Position numbers and translations under genes: made by a program. DNA of 64,000 nucleotides from Exiguobacterium sp. s146 (GTDB lineage: Bacteria > Bacillota > Bacilli > Exiguobacteriales > Exiguobacteriaceae). The notes under the pieces are model-generated. The model was not told where the DNA came from. It searched no databases and saw only the letters and a list, made by a program, of their open reading frames with translations. Shown here in pieces: positions 44,750 through 53,689 of the stretch. Every line of letters begins with the position of its first letter. Within the stretch, counting starts at the first letter, position 1. The stretch spans positions 62,001-126,000 of the forward strand of contig NZ_JACSMA010000001.1 in NCBI RefSeq assembly GCF_018618415.1. Direction: 5' to 3'.

Positions 44750-46461
44750 ACTCACTTTGGACGATCACGAAATGGATGATGCGCGAGAAGAAAGATATCA
44801 TCCTCTCGATCTTCTTTGGGTACGTGGCTGGGATCGCGGCCGTCGCCTTGTTCGCGGCGAGCGGCTATCTCGTCTCACGGGCCGGTCTCGTGCCGCCGCT
44901 CTACGCGCTCATGGTGCCTGTCGTCTTGATTAAATTGTTCGGTGTGATTCGGGCGAGTGCGCGTTATCAAGAGCGCCTTGCCTCGCACCGGGCGACGTTC
45001 ACGATTTTGAGCGAGTTGCGAGTGCGGTTTTATCGCCAGCTCGAACCGCTCGTGCCGAGCATCTTTGCCAAGTATCGCAGTGGGGATTTGCTCGCTCGTG
45101 TCGTCGGTGACGTCGAGAGCCTGCAAAACTACTTTTTACGGGTATTCTATCCGCCGATTATCTTGGTGCTCGTCTTCTTGAGCACGATTTTCTTCGTCAC
45201 GTACTTCTCGATGTGGGTCAGCCTCTGGATATTGTTCGGTGTGTTCGTGACCGGCTTCTTGATTCCGGCGTTCTTCGCCCGAATCCGTGCCAAACACGAC
45301 CGCGAGTTGCGTGCTTTACGGGGTGACTTGTCGAGCGGAATGACAGAGATGATGTACGGCTATCGCGATCTATTGCTCCATCATCAGCTCGGACGGACGC
45401 GCGATGAGTTGCTCGAACAGAGCGACCTTTACGCCGAAGCCCAGAAGCGGGATGTGACGAATCAATTTTTCAACTCGTCACTTGTTGTGGCGGCGTCGCT
45501 GCTCGTCTCGTGGGGCGTTCTCGCCATCGGAGCGTATCTCGTCGTCGACGGCGAATTGAACGGTCTATTTTTGGCGATGCTCATCATGATGTCGCTCACC
45601 GCGTTTGAGAACGCGACACCGATGGCGGTCTTCCCGGGCCACTTTGCCGACAGCAAACAAGCGGCAGGCCGACTGCTCGAAGTCGTCGAGCCGAGTGAAG
45701 CAATCGTCGCGGCCGAGACCGCGCGCACGGACATAGCGCTCGCGTCAGCGCCGGACGTCGTGTTCGAGCGTGTGACCTATCGCTACCCGGATACGTACCG
45801 CGACGTTTTGAGCGACGTGGATGTGACGTTACGAAGCGGGACGAAGACGGTCATCGTCGGGCCGAGCGGTTCTGGGAAATCGACGCTTCTGCAACTGTTG
45901 CTCGCTTTCGTCAGACCCGATGCCGGTGAAATCCGATTGGATGGACAGCGGTTGGACGATGTGACCCAAGCATCGGTTTGGCGGGAAGCCAGCGTCGTCT
46001 TGCAGGAGAATCACTTCTTCTTCGGGACGGTGCGGGAGAACTTGGCGCTCGCCGGAGAGTTCACCGATGCTGACATGGAAGTTGCGCTCGCGAGCGTCCG
46101 GCTCGGCTTCTCGCTCGATGAACCGGTCCTCGAGAAAGGGGCGAACTTGTCGGGCGGGGAACGGCAACGGCTCGCCATCGCCCGGGCGCTCCTGAAGAAT
46201 GGGGTGCTCTGGATTCTCGATGAAGCGACATCGGCCCTCGACGCTCGGACTGAAGCGGACGTGTTCGCTGAAATCTTCCGTCAAGCCGATGAGGCGACGC
46301 TCGTCATGGTCAGCCATCGCCTGAACGGGCTCGAACGCTTCGATCACATCATCGTCATGGAAGGCGGCCGCGTCGTGGAGACCGGAACGTATGATGAATT
46401 GATGCGGTCCCGTGGCGTCTTCTATGGATTGAAACAAATCGAGCAAGATATTTTCGCATGA
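44746..46461 (+). CDS. cydC: Thiol reductant ABC exporter subunit CydC
   Basis: 571 residues, partner of CydD: exporter membrane domain and ATPase with GPSGSGKST, LSGGERQRLAIARALL and WILDEATSALD. ATGA overlap with cydD. Its stop is directly followed by a terminator shared with the candidate small RNA from the other strand. Confidence 0.92.
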   Translation: MNSLWTITKWMMREKKDIILSIFFGYVAGIAAVALFAASGYLVSRAGLVPPLYALMVPVVLIKLFGVIRASARYQERLASHRATFTILSELRVRFYRQLEPLVPSIFAKYRSGDLLARVVGDVESLQNYFLRVFYPPIILVLVFLSTIFFVTYFSMWVSLWILFGVFVTGFLIPAFFARIRAKHDRELRALRGDLSSGMTEMMYGYRDLLLHHQLGRTRDELLEQSDLYAEAQKRDVTNQFFNSSLVVAASLLVSWGVLAIGAYLVVDGELNGLFLAMLIMMSLTAFENATPMAVFPGHFADSKQAAGRLLEVVEPSEAIVAAETARTDIALASAPDVVFERVTYRYPDTYRDVLSDVDVTLRSGTKTVIVGPSGSGKSTLLQLLLAFVRPDAGEIRLDGQRLDDVTQASVWREASVVLQENHFFFGTVRENLALAGEFTDADMEVALASVRLGFSLDEPVLEKGANLSGGERQRLAIARALLKNGVLWILDEATSALDARTEADVFAEIFRQADEATLVMVSHRLNGLERFDHIIVMEGGRVVETGTYDELMRSRGVFYGLKQIEQDIFA

Positions 46462-46622
46462 AAAAACGAGCGGCTCCGTCGGAGAGCCGCTCGTTTTCTT
46501 ATTGGCAAATTTGGGTGCAACAAATGGGGGTTGTCGCATTGCTTTCAAAAAGAGTGTCGTGGAGGGGAATCCACGTGACGTAATGGTTTGGGGAACGGTT
46601 ACGTCAAGCTTTTGGGAGCTAC
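46461..46622 (-). ncRNA. Candidate Fur-regulated small RNA with three C-rich loops
   Basis: An isolated transcription unit on the minus strand of about 160 nt. It starts near 46622 from a strong promoter covered by a Fur box and ends in the terminator beside cydC. It has no plausible coding frame. In order from the 5' end: hairpin 1, stem TGACGTAA/TTACGTCA (46606-46599, 46583-46576), loop with TTCCCC; hairpin 2, stem CGTGGA/TCCACG (46575-46570, 46563-46558), loop TTCCCC; hairpin 3, stem GCGACAA/TTGTTGC (46537-46531, 46523-46517), loop with CCCCC; then the terminator. Three unpaired C runs match the style of Fur-controlled FsrA (B. subtilis) and IsrR (S. aureus), which pair with ribosome binding sites of iron-protein mRNAs. 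Identity as a functional analogue is inference. Confidence 0.72.
46465..46498. terminator. Bidirectional terminator of cydC and the small RNA
   Basis: Perfect 12-bp stem AACGAGCGGCTC / GAGCCGCTCGTT with T4 on the + strand and T6 on the minus strand. Confidence 0.93.
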
Positions 46623-46628
46623 ATCTAG

Positions 46629-46658
46629 AGTATAAGTGATAACGATTCTCATTGTCAA
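46629..46658 (-). promoter_or_regulatory. Strong promoter overlapped by a Fur box
   Basis: Minus strand TTGACA (46658-46653) and TATACT (46634-46629) are 18 bp apart. GATAACGATTCTCATTGTC at 46638-46656 matches the Fur consensus GATAATGATAATCATTATC at 15 of 19 positions and fills the spacer. Confidence 0.78.
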
Positions 46659-46671
46659 TTAGAAAATGATA

Positions 46672-46700
46672 CAAAAAACCGCAACCAATTCAGGTTGCGG
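46672..46700 (-). terminator. Terminator of the 174-aa membrane protein gene
   Basis: CCGCAACC / GGTTGCGG with six T on the minus strand, isolating the small RNA promoter from upstream transcription. Confidence 0.9.
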
Positions 46701-46706
46701 TCGGTG

Positions 46707-47231
46707 TCAGCTTGACGTCACGCCTTTACGGAACGTGAAGCGAATCAGGCTGAACAAATAGCGGATATAGAACAGCGCGAACGCATAAAATACAGCGATG
46801 GCGGATGCGCCGAGTTCAACACCTGGAATGTTCATCAAGAACTCGAGGATGAGAATCGACAGCAAGAAGATGTAGAGGCCGGCGTCGAGATAAAGCGGCA
46901 TCAATTTGCCGCGCTGATGCCAGAACGTCCGGACGAGCGGTGCGACAATCATCCCTATGATGCGTTCCGCGAACCCAATGCTCAGTACGGAAATCATGAA
47001 CGCGGCGACCGTCTCGAACGAGACGAGCTCTGAGAATGCGAACATGGAGATGAGCAAGAGCGGGCCGATGAAAATCATCATCGAGAGTGACGTGCGTAAA
47101 AAGATAAACAAGTTCCGTTTCATCGTGTCGACTCCCCCGAAGAGCGACTGGCGGAACGTCTTGCCACGTTGATAGTCGAGGATGAACGATCCCACAAACA
47201 TCAAACCGAATAGTGATAACAATACTGTCAT
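46707..47231 (-). CDS. Integral membrane protein of unknown function
   Basis: 174 residues with about four to five hydrophobic helices (2-18, 42-66, 72-96, 116-135, 138-160) and basic loops such as DYQRGKTFRQ. AAAGGGGAAAC lies upstream of ATG 47231. I do not recognise the family. The C-terminal RFTFRKGVTSS is cytoplasmic by the positive-inside rule. Confidence 0.65.
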   Translation of the reverse strand: MTVLLSLFGLMFVGSFILDYQRGKTFRQSLFGGVDTMKRNLFIFLRTSLSMMIFIGPLLLISMFAFSELVSFETVAAFMISVLSIGFAERIIGMIVAPLVRTFWHQRGKLMPLYLDAGLYIFLLSILILEFLMNIPGVELGASAIAVFYAFALFYIRYLFSLIRFTFRKGVTSS

Positions 47232-47378
47232 GAAATGTGTTTCCCCTTTTTCTGTCCAAATCTATGATCAACTGTAAGAATCATCGAATCAAAGTCTAGC
47301 CTAGTGTACCGATTCACTAGTTGAAAGTAAAGCGGGAAAACTGCGGAAAACCACAACCTTTTGCGAACGTTACGCCGA

Positions 47379-48449
47379 TTACGAAGCCAAGATGAACCGA
47401 TTGCGACCAGATTCCTTAGCGTGGTATAACGCTTCATCAGCATGTTTCAACACGCTGTCGACTTCGATGTCGTTCGAATGGCAGGCACCGAGCGAGACGG
47501 TGATATGTAACGTCCCGGCGCTCGTCTCGAACGGGAACGTCGAGACCTTTTCTCGTATAGATTCGGCCAAGTGGCTCACTTCTTCTTTCTTGGCGTTCGG
47601 CATGATGATTAAAAATTCTTCGCCACCGAAGCGTCCGACGAGATGACGCTCTTCGCTCTCGTTGACGAGCAACATGCCGAGCTCACGTAACACGTCGTCG
47701 CCGACGTCATGGCCGTACGTGTCGTTGACGCGTTTGAAGTGATCGATATCGACGAGAATCAAGGCGTATTCTTTCGCCTCGACGTTCAAGTTGGCCATCG
47801 CCTCGTTCAACAAGCGCCGGTTGGCGATGCCGGTCAATGCGTCCGTCCGGGCAAGTTGTTGCTGATGCTGGACGTTCTCAAAGTGACGACGCAACTCTTG
47901 AAGCAATCGGTAAGCCGCACAGGCACCACCGTAAGCCATCACAACGTAGACGAGAATGACGGGATAGAACAACTGAAGCGGCAACGCGTAATAGATGGCG
48001 GCACCGAAAACAGCGACACTGATTGTCGTGAAGACGAGCAACGTATTGCGCGTGTTATCGAGCTTGAGCCGCAACAGGCTGATTGGAAGGGCAAGGCCAA
48101 TCATCGTCAAGACGGCCAAATAAAAGCCGATATATGCGCCATCGGTGACCATCAAAAATCGGGCGGTCAAAAAGATGACGGCTGCGACCGTTCCGCTGAC
48201 CCATCCACCGAACAAAACGGCAAGTGAGATGGGAATGGAGCGCAAATCGATGAGAATCCCTTCAAGCGGCAATGCGTTCACCAGTAAAATCAAGGCGACA
48301 ATCCCAGTCTGTACGCCGAGTAGGATTCGGCCTTTCAACGGCGATTTCGGAGTGAGCCGTGGACGGTTTCGGAAAGGGAGGAACGAGATGGTGAATAATG
48401 TGAACAGAATACATAGATTCAAAAAGAACGCATTGATAATGGTGAGCAT
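47379..48449 (-). CDS. Membrane diguanylate cyclase (GGDEF)
   Basis: 356 residues. N-terminal 5TM sensor of the LytS type (about 1-190, with LIDLRSIPISLAVLFGGWVSG) and a GGDEF domain (about 200-355). The active site reads RFGGEEF and the metal-binding DIDHFKRVNDTYGHDVGD is intact, so it should make cyclic di-GMP. No inhibitory RxxD is obvious five residues before the GGEEF. ATG 48449 lies seven bases after AGGGGA and is preferred to the ATG at 48467. Confidence 0.88.
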   Translation of the reverse strand: MLTIINAFFLNLCILFTLFTISFLPFRNRPRLTPKSPLKGRILLGVQTGIVALILLVNALPLEGILIDLRSIPISLAVLFGGWVSGTVAAVIFLTARFLMVTDGAYIGFYLAVLTMIGLALPISLLRLKLDNTRNTLLVFTTISVAVFGAAIYYALPLQLFYPVILVYVVMAYGGACAAYRLLQELRRHFENVQHQQQLARTDALTGIANRRLLNEAMANLNVEAKEYALILVDIDHFKRVNDTYGHDVGDDVLRELGMLLVNESEERHLVGRFGGEEFLIIMPNAKKEEVSHLAESIREKVSTFPFETSAGTLHITVSLGACHSNDIEVDSVLKHADEALYHAKESGRNRFILAS

Positions 48450-48539
48450 GAACGTATCCCCTAACATGAAATGGAAATAATTAGTTTTAGTTTAGCACAT
48501 TCAAACCAGATTGACGCCGGATGAATAAGGGGAATGTGT

Positions 48540-48875
48540 TCACCATTCGCGCCATTCTTCGGTCACGTCTTCGGTCGTCTCATAACCGGCTAAAACGGCG
48601 CCGGCTTGAATGAAGTCGTACAATTCTTCACGCTCGACCGTCTCGATGAAATGGTCGTGCTCTTCGTCAATCTCGTTCAGGCGCAACACGACGTCGCGGA
48701 CGGCCGCTAACACGGTTGCTTCCGTCCCGTCTGCCCGTGTCAGGTCTGTCACGTACCGTCGGAGTGCGGCATCGACGGCAAAGATCAGCTCGACGGTATA
48801 GACGTCATCGCCCTCGTTCATCCGGTCTTCCCACACCAGTGTCGGGCGATTGGCCCATAATCGTTCAACTTCCAT
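48540..48875 (-). CDS. Small acidic protein of unknown function
   Basis: 111 residues, helical and acidic (ends TTEDVTEEWREW), soluble. ATG 48875 has a textbook GAAGGAGGT site eight bases upstream. No family recognised. Confidence 0.6.
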   Translation of the reverse strand: MEVERLWANRPTLVWEDRMNEGDDVYTVELIFAVDAALRRYVTDLTRADGTEATVLAAVRDVVLRLNEIDEEHDHFIETVEREELYDFIQAGAVLAGYETTEDVTEEWREW

Positions 48876-48963
48876 ACTAGCTACCTCCTTCAAAATGGAA
48901 CATTATCTTCCACTCTATCTTAGCAAATAAGTTTGGTATGATAGAGAAAAAGGGGGACTGTCC

Positions 48964-49146
48964 GTGCGGTATTGGGATCATTTCAAACGAGCCTTCATTC
49001 CGATCGCGCTCATCTTGATCGGGTTAGCCATCTTTTATACATTATCGGCTCGAGGCAACCTGGCGTTGACTGTTCTCGGGGCGGCCATCGTCGGCGTCAT
49101 CTTATTTTTAGTGATGCGCCACATGAATCGGGTCGAAGAAGATTAA
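48964..49146 (+). CDS. Small two-helix membrane protein
   Basis: 60 residues from GTG 48964 (AAAGGGGGA upstream), hydrophobic at about 10-27 and 32-51, charged ends RYWDHFKR and NRVEED. TGGTATGAT at about 48935-48943 is a likely extended -10. Unknown function. Confidence 0.6.
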   Translation: MRYWDHFKRAFIPIALILIGLAIFYTLSARGNLALTVLGAAIVGVILFLVMRHMNRVEED

Positions 49147-49176
49147 CGAGAACACGTTCGGGGTTCTCGTTTTTTG
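49145..49176 (+). terminator. Terminator after the 60-aa gene
   Basis: AACGAGAAC / GTTCTCGTT then T6, starting in the stop codon. Confidence 0.9.
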
Positions 49177-49225
49177 TTGTCGGTGAGAATTTTTGGGTAC
49201 ACTACATAGTAAGGAGGGATTTATT

Positions 49226-50176
49226 ATGGCAAAAGCTACATTCGCGGGAGGCTGTTTTTGGTGCATGGTCAAACCGTTTCATAAATACGAGGGGGTCGAG
49301 CGTGTCATTTCCGGCTATACGGGCGGACATGTCGACAACCCGACGTACCAACAAGTCTGTTCGGAGACGACCGGTCACCTTGAGGCGATCGAGGTCACGT
49401 TCGACCCGGACGTGATTTCCTATGAGGAACTGTTGCGCATCTATTGGCGTCAAATCGACCCGACCGATGGCGGCGGACAGTTCAATGACCGGGGTGAGTC
49501 GTATCGACCGGCCATCTTCTATCATTCGGAAGAGCAGCGCGTCGCGGCCGAACGGTCGAAACAAGAAATCGAGGATTCGGGACGCTTCGATCGACCAATC
49601 GAAGTCGAAATCCGTGCGGCGAAGACGTTCTGGGAAGCGGAAGATTACCATCAAGACTATTACAAGAAAAACCCGTTCCGTTACGAGATGTACCGCGTCG
49701 GGTCTGGCCGGGCCAAATTCGTGAAAGAGGCGTGGAGTGACAAGAAGTTACAGAAAGAGTTGAAAGATCGTCTGACGCCGATGCAGTATAAAGTCACGCA
49801 AGAGAACGGTACCGAGCCTCCGTTCCAAAATGAATATTGGGATGAGGAACGGGAAGGGTTATACGTCGATGTCATCGATGGGACGCCGCTGTTCACGTCG
49901 CGTGATAAATTCCAATCGAACTGTGGATGGCCGAGCTTCTCCCGTCCGATTGAAGAGAAGCGCGTCGACATGAATATGGACACGACGCATCACATGGTCC
50001 GTACCGAGGTCCGCTCGAAACGAGCCGACAGCCACCTCGGCCACTTGTTCGATGACGGTCCGAAAGAACTCGGCGGCTTGCGCTACTGCATCAACTCGGC
50101 AGCGCTCCGTTTCATTCCAAAAGAAGAACTCGAGTCTGCAGGATATGGGGAGTACAAGCACTTATTTGATGCGTGA
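49226..50176 (+). CDS. msrAB: Peptide methionine sulfoxide reductase MsrA-MsrB fusion
   Basis: 316 residues repairing both S- and R-methionine sulfoxide. The MsrA part (1-155) has the catalytic [10 protein letters not shown] and [11 protein letters not shown]; the MsrB part (about 175-310) has [23 protein letters not shown] and the catalytic [11 protein letters not shown]. The zinc CxxC pairs of many MsrBs are missing, as in the B. subtilis type. ATG 49226 follows AAGGAGGG. A DUF2252 gene follows at 13 bp. Confidence 0.95.
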   Translation: MAKATFAGGCFWCMVKPFHKYEGVERVISGYTGGHVDNPTYQQVCSETTGHLEAIEVTFDPDVISYEELLRIYWRQIDPTDGGGQFNDRGESYRPAIFYHSEEQRVAAERSKQEIEDSGRFDRPIEVEIRAAKTFWEAEDYHQDYYKKNPFRYEMYRVGSGRAKFVKEAWSDKKLQKELKDRLTPMQYKVTQENGTEPPFQNEYWDEEREGLYVDVIDGTPLFTSRDKFQSNCGWPSFSRPIEEKRVDMNMDTTHHMVRTEVRSKRADSHLGHLFDDGPKELGGLRYCINSAALRFIPKEELESAGYGEYKHLFDA

Positions 50177-50189
50177 AGGGGAGAGGGCC

Positions 50190-51485
50190 ATGTTCACATC
50201 CGTCAAACAACAAATCCGTCGTGAGACGCTCGCGACCGTCTTGGACTATTACGACAAATCGATTCGGAATCTATCGGAAGCCGCCAGAGATGAGAAGTAT
50301 AACAAGATGAGCGCGACGCCGTTCTCGTTCTTCCGCGGGAGTTCGCACTTGTTCTATTATGATTTTGCGAAAGTGCCGCTCGCGTTCGATACGGATGCGT
50401 CCCATCCGACGTTCATTCAAGGCGATTTGCACTTCGAGAACTTCGGGGTGTTCGAGGATGGCGCCGGGACGATCATTTACGATGTGAACGATTTTGATGA
50501 GGCATATCTCGGCTCATATTTGTTTGATGTGCTGCGCATGGCCATCTCGGTCGACTTATTTGCCGCCGAGTCAGGTTTTGACGCGACTCGGGCCATCGAG
50601 ACGTATGCCGACACGTATGCACGCGCGATCGAGCGCTACGCGAATGGGAAAGACGAGGATGTGCAGTTCACGAAAGCGAACACGTGCAAAGCCATCAAGA
50701 AAGTGATTAAGAAGGCAGAGAAGAAGAAGGATGCGTTCATGGCCGAGCGGACGGAAGTGCGGGACGAGGAGCGTTACTTTGCGACGAGTGACGACCTCGT
50801 TCCGGTCAGTCCGAAGACGGCGAGGCAGATCAAGCAGGCGTGGCCGGATTATCTGTCGTCGTTATCGGAGAAGCATCGCCACCACGCCGACCATTACGAG
50901 ATTAAAGATATCGCCATCAAGCGCGAGAGCGGCACCGCCTCAATCGGACTCGAACGCTATTATATTTTGATTGAAGGCGCGGATGCGGAGCACGATGAGG
51001 ACCTCATCCTCGAGATGAAACAAGCCCAATCGGCCGTCCCGTCGCTCTTCCTGCCGACGCACCCGTTGTTCGAGGATGGGCTGTCGCATCAAGGGGCGCG
51101 TGTCATCGCGGCCCAACGCGCGATGGTCCACAGTCGTGACCCGTATCTCGGCTATTTGACGATTGACGGGAATGAATACTACGTCCGTCAACGGTCGCCG
51201 TATAAGCGCAAAGTAAAGGCGAAGCACATCAAAAACGAAGAGTCGCTCATCGAGACGTTGAAAGTGCAGGCCGAAATCACGGCCAAGATTCATGCTCGGG
51301 CGGACGCGGATGCGAACGTGCTCGATTATGAGGCGAGTGAACGGATTGCGGCGGCCATCGGGGCGTCGCGACCACTGTTCATTCGTCAAATCTCACGGTG
51401 GTCCCAATTTTATGCCAATCAAGTCCGGTTCGACTTCGAGGCGTTCCAATCCTGGCTCACGACGCGCGCGGAGACTCACGTCTGA
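50190..51485 (+). CDS. DUF2252 family protein
   Basis: 431 residues. The family has a kinase-like (aminoglycoside-phosphotransferase-type) fold: FFRGSSHLFYYDFA, then FIQGDLHFENFGVF (equivalent of the HxDxxxxN catalytic loop) and IIYDVNDFDEAYLG (equivalent of DFG). VRQRSPYKRK is another family block. GGGGAGAGGG precedes ATG 50190. Same direction as msrAB, so probably co-transcribed. Substrate unknown. Confidence 0.85.
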   Translation: MFTSVKQQIRRETLATVLDYYDKSIRNLSEAARDEKYNKMSATPFSFFRGSSHLFYYDFAKVPLAFDTDASHPTFIQGDLHFENFGVFEDGAGTIIYDVNDFDEAYLGSYLFDVLRMAISVDLFAAESGFDATRAIETYADTYARAIERYANGKDEDVQFTKANTCKAIKKVIKKAEKKKDAFMAERTEVRDEERYFATSDDLVPVSPKTARQIKQAWPDYLSSLSEKHRHHADHYEIKDIAIKRESGTASIGLERYYILIEGADAEHDEDLILEMKQAQSAVPSLFLPTHPLFEDGLSHQGARVIAAQRAMVHSRDPYLGYLTIDGNEYYVRQRSPYKRKVKAKHIKNEESLIETLKVQAEITAKIHARADADANVLDYEASERIAAAIGASRPLFIRQISRWSQFYANQVRFDFEAFQSWLTTRAETHV

Positions 51486-51554
51486 ACAAGCATGGGACTT
51501 GCGGCTAGCCCCTTGTTTGCCTCAGAATGGAACGGTAAAGGATGTGTGCGAGAT

Positions 51555-51827
51555 ATGATTACAGAACAACAGGTCATCACGCAGATGAAGCAAGTGATGG
51601 GCCAAATCGAACAATCGACTGGAGAGACCCAGAAGCGCCACTTGGCCAAACTGATGGGGTATTGCGAGCTCTTGCTCGCCGATTCGACACCGGTGCAACC
51701 TGCCGCGGCTCCCGTTGCCCAACCGATCGAGTCGAAGCCGCCGCTCGATCGTCAAATGGCGGCGTTCCTCGGAATCCCGCTTGATGACGAAGATAAACCA
51801 AAAACCGATTCATTGCTCGACTTTTAA
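51555..51827 (+). CDS. YwdI-like (DUF5327) protein
   Basis: 90 residues: an N-terminal helical domain (about 5-42, QQVITQMKQVMGQIEQSTGE), a Pro/Ala-rich linker, and a C-terminal RQMAAFLGIPLDDED followed by LLDF. This matches the YwdI pattern. Ribosome binding site AAAGGATG. Function unknown. Confidence 0.7.
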   Translation: MITEQQVITQMKQVMGQIEQSTGETQKRHLAKLMGYCELLLADSTPVQPAAAPVAQPIESKPPLDRQMAAFLGIPLDDEDKPKTDSLLDF

Positions 51828-51856
51828 GCTGTGCCCCGTGGCACAGCTTTTTTTGT
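51828..51856 (+). terminator. Terminator after the ywdI-like gene
   Basis: AGCTGTGCC / GGCACAGCT with seven T. Confidence 0.9.
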
Positions 51857-51868
51857 GAGGCGTTCGCG

Positions 51869-51896
51869 TTGACTTATATACCATAGGGGGTATAAT
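51869..51896 (+). promoter_or_regulatory. Promoter with CsoR/CstR-like operator
   Basis: TTGACT (51869-51874) and a perfect TATAAT (51891-51896), 16 bp apart. Between them TATACC-N6-GGTATA (51877-51894) is an inverted repeat with a G-run, like the ATACC...GGTAT operators of CsoR-family repressors. A CstR-type persulfide sensor would suit the rhodanese that follows. Confidence 0.6.
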
Positions 51897-51932
51897 GAGG
51901 TTAATTAAACTAAAGCTAACGGAGGCGTGACT

Positions 51933-52301
51933 ATGCTTGATTTCTTGTTTGTCGCAGTAGTGATCGGATTGATTTATTTTTGGTGGTCGAAGCGGAATGG
52001 CACGAAAACAGTCTCGACGGATGAGTTGAAACGAAAGATTGCCGAAGAGCGAAGCATTCAATTGCTCGACGTGCGGGAACCGCATGAGTACAAAGGCGGA
52101 CATATCAAACAAGCGAAGAACGTGCCTTTGTCAGGATTCGGCAATGCGAGTGCCCAGTATCCGAAAGATAAACAACGTCCGGTCTATGCCATCTGTCAGA
52201 GCGGGATGCGAAGCCAACGAGCCGCCGCCATGTTGAAAAGCGCAGGTTATACGGACGTCTATTCGGTCAAAGGTGGTATGAATTTCTGGCGTGCATCATG
52301 A
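51933..52301 (+). CDS. Membrane-anchored rhodanese (YqhL-like)
   Basis: 122 residues: one N-terminal membrane helix (2-18) and a rhodanese domain with LLDVREPHEYKGGHI and the active-site loop ICQSGMRSQRAA holding the catalytic Cys. It transfers sulfane sulfur. I use ATG 51933, seven bases from GGAGG, rather than the GTG at 51927. Confidence 0.88.
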   Translation: MLDFLFVAVVIGLIYFWWSKRNGTKTVSTDELKRKIAEERSIQLLDVREPHEYKGGHIKQAKNVPLSGFGNASAQYPKDKQRPVYAICQSGMRSQRAAAMLKSAGYTDVYSVKGGMNFWRAS

Positions 52302-52302
52302 G

Positions 52303-52347
52303 AACAGCTCTAGCCGAACAATATGTTCAACTAGAGCTGTTTTTTTG
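52303..52347. terminator. Bidirectional terminator
   Basis: AACAGCTCTAG / CTAGAGCTGTT with an inner GAACA-ATA-TGTTC palindrome, then T7, between the rhodanese and phoA-type genes. Confidence 0.88.
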
Positions 52348-52360
52348 GAGCGCATCCACA

Positions 52361-53689
52361 TCATTTCAGTTTAAGAGCCTGCATGATTTGCTTCGGCACA
52401 TCCGTGTTATCTAAAACGCCAGTGAAACGGTCGTGCTGAGGACCATAGGCATACAGTGGGACGTCCACACCCGTGTGTTGTGACGTCGTCCAACCAACGT
52501 AAGCACGTTTGCTAATGATTTCATTCAGTACGAGCGCACGTTTCGACGGTTCGGCCGCTTGGATTGCTTTCACTTCTGCTTCCGTCAGCGTGAGTGACGT
52601 ATATCGTTCGACGACGTCCCGAACATTCGTCAACGACTCATCAAACGAATCGACCATAAAATCGCCCGTTGCCGTGACCGAACGAAGCACTTCTGGTTTG
52701 GCCACGTACTCATTATAGCCGCCGACCGACATGCCTCCCGTATCGTGATCGCCTGCGACGACGACAAGTGTCTGTTTGTCCTTCATGGCGAATTGGATGG
52801 CTTCCTGGAAAGCGTCATGAAACGCTTCAGAATCTTTCATCGCCCATGCGGCATCGTGGGCATGACCGGCCCAGTCAATTTGACTGCCTTCGACCATTAG
52901 GAAGAAGCCATCTTTGTCTTGGTTGAGTGAGGTCAAAGCGGCCGTGGTCATCTCGGCAAGGCTCGGTTCCTCGGTCATCTCACGGTCAAGTTCTGGTGCC
53001 ATCGCCTCTGGTGCGAACAGACCGAGCAACTTCGAAGCGTTCGCGGTTTCAAGCTCGTCTGCATTCGTTGCATACGTATATCCGGCCGCCTCTGCTCGAG
53101 CAATCAAATCTTCTTTCTGCAAGCCGCCGTCTTGTTCAGTAGTGAAATAGTCTTGACCGCCACCGAGCAAGACATCCACCTCGAGCTCATCCATATATTG
53201 TTTGGCAATTTCAGCCTCGCTCGCGCGCGACGCGACATGTGAGGCGAAAACGGCCGGTGTCGCATGGGTGATGGTTGACGTAGCGACGAGTCCGGTCGCT
53301 TTTCCGGTCTGATTCGCTTTTTCGAGCACTGATGTCAGCTCCTTGCCGTTCGGGTCCATGCTGATTGTGCCGTTGTTCGTCTTCACGCCGGTCGCCATCG
53401 CCGTCCCGGCTGCCGCCGAATCGGTCACTTTCGAGTTCGCGGAATACGTCCGCATCATCCCGGTCAAATGTTGATCGAGTGTGGTCTCTTCCTCGTCTGC
53501 ATACCATCGATAGTTGGTGGCGTACGATGCGGAGTATCCGTCGGGAATCATAAAAATCACATTTTTCACTTGCTTCTGGTTATGTTTGGCGTTCGCGCCA
53601 GCCTCTTGTTGAATCCCGCTTCCACTGACGACCGCGCCTGCCATCAAGCCTAAAGCGAGCGTCCCTATCATCCATTTTTGGTTATTCAT
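52361..53689 (-). CDS. phoA: Secreted alkaline phosphatase
   Basis: 442 residues with a signal peptide (first 25-30 residues, MNNQKWMIGTLALGLMAGAV). Metal and catalytic motifs: FMIPDGYS (Asp), TDSAAAGTAMATG with the nucleophile Ser, VEGSQIDWAGHAHD, VAGDHDTGG and SQHTGVDVPLYA. It releases phosphate from organic esters outside the cell. ATG 53689 follows AGGAGG. No clear Pho box could be read. Confidence 0.92.
   Translation of the reverse strand: MNNQKWMIGTLALGLMAGAVVSGSGIQQEAGANAKHNQKQVKNVIFMIPDGYSASYATNYRWYADEEETTLDQHLTGMMRTYSANSKVTDSAAAGTAMATGVKTNNGTISMDPNGKELTSVLEKANQTGKATGLVATSTITHATPAVFASHVASRASEAEIAKQYMDELEVDVLLGGGQDYFTTEQDGGLQKEDLIARAEAAGYTYATNADELETANASKLLGLFAPEAMAPELDREMTEEPSLAEMTTAALTSLNQDKDGFFLMVEGSQIDWAGHAHDAAWAMKDSEAFHDAFQEAIQFAMKDKQTLVVVAGDHDTGGMSVGGYNEYVAKPEVLRSVTATGDFMVDSFDESLTNVRDVVERYTSLTLTEAEVKAIQAAEPSKRALVLNEIISKRAYVGWTTSQHTGVDVPLYAYGPQHDRFTGVLDNTDVPKQIMQALKLK

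Noticed and set aside
52303-52347. Possible LexA box GAACAATATGTTC
   Set aside because: The half-sites are one base too far apart for LexA and the sequence is the loop of a clear bidirectional terminator.
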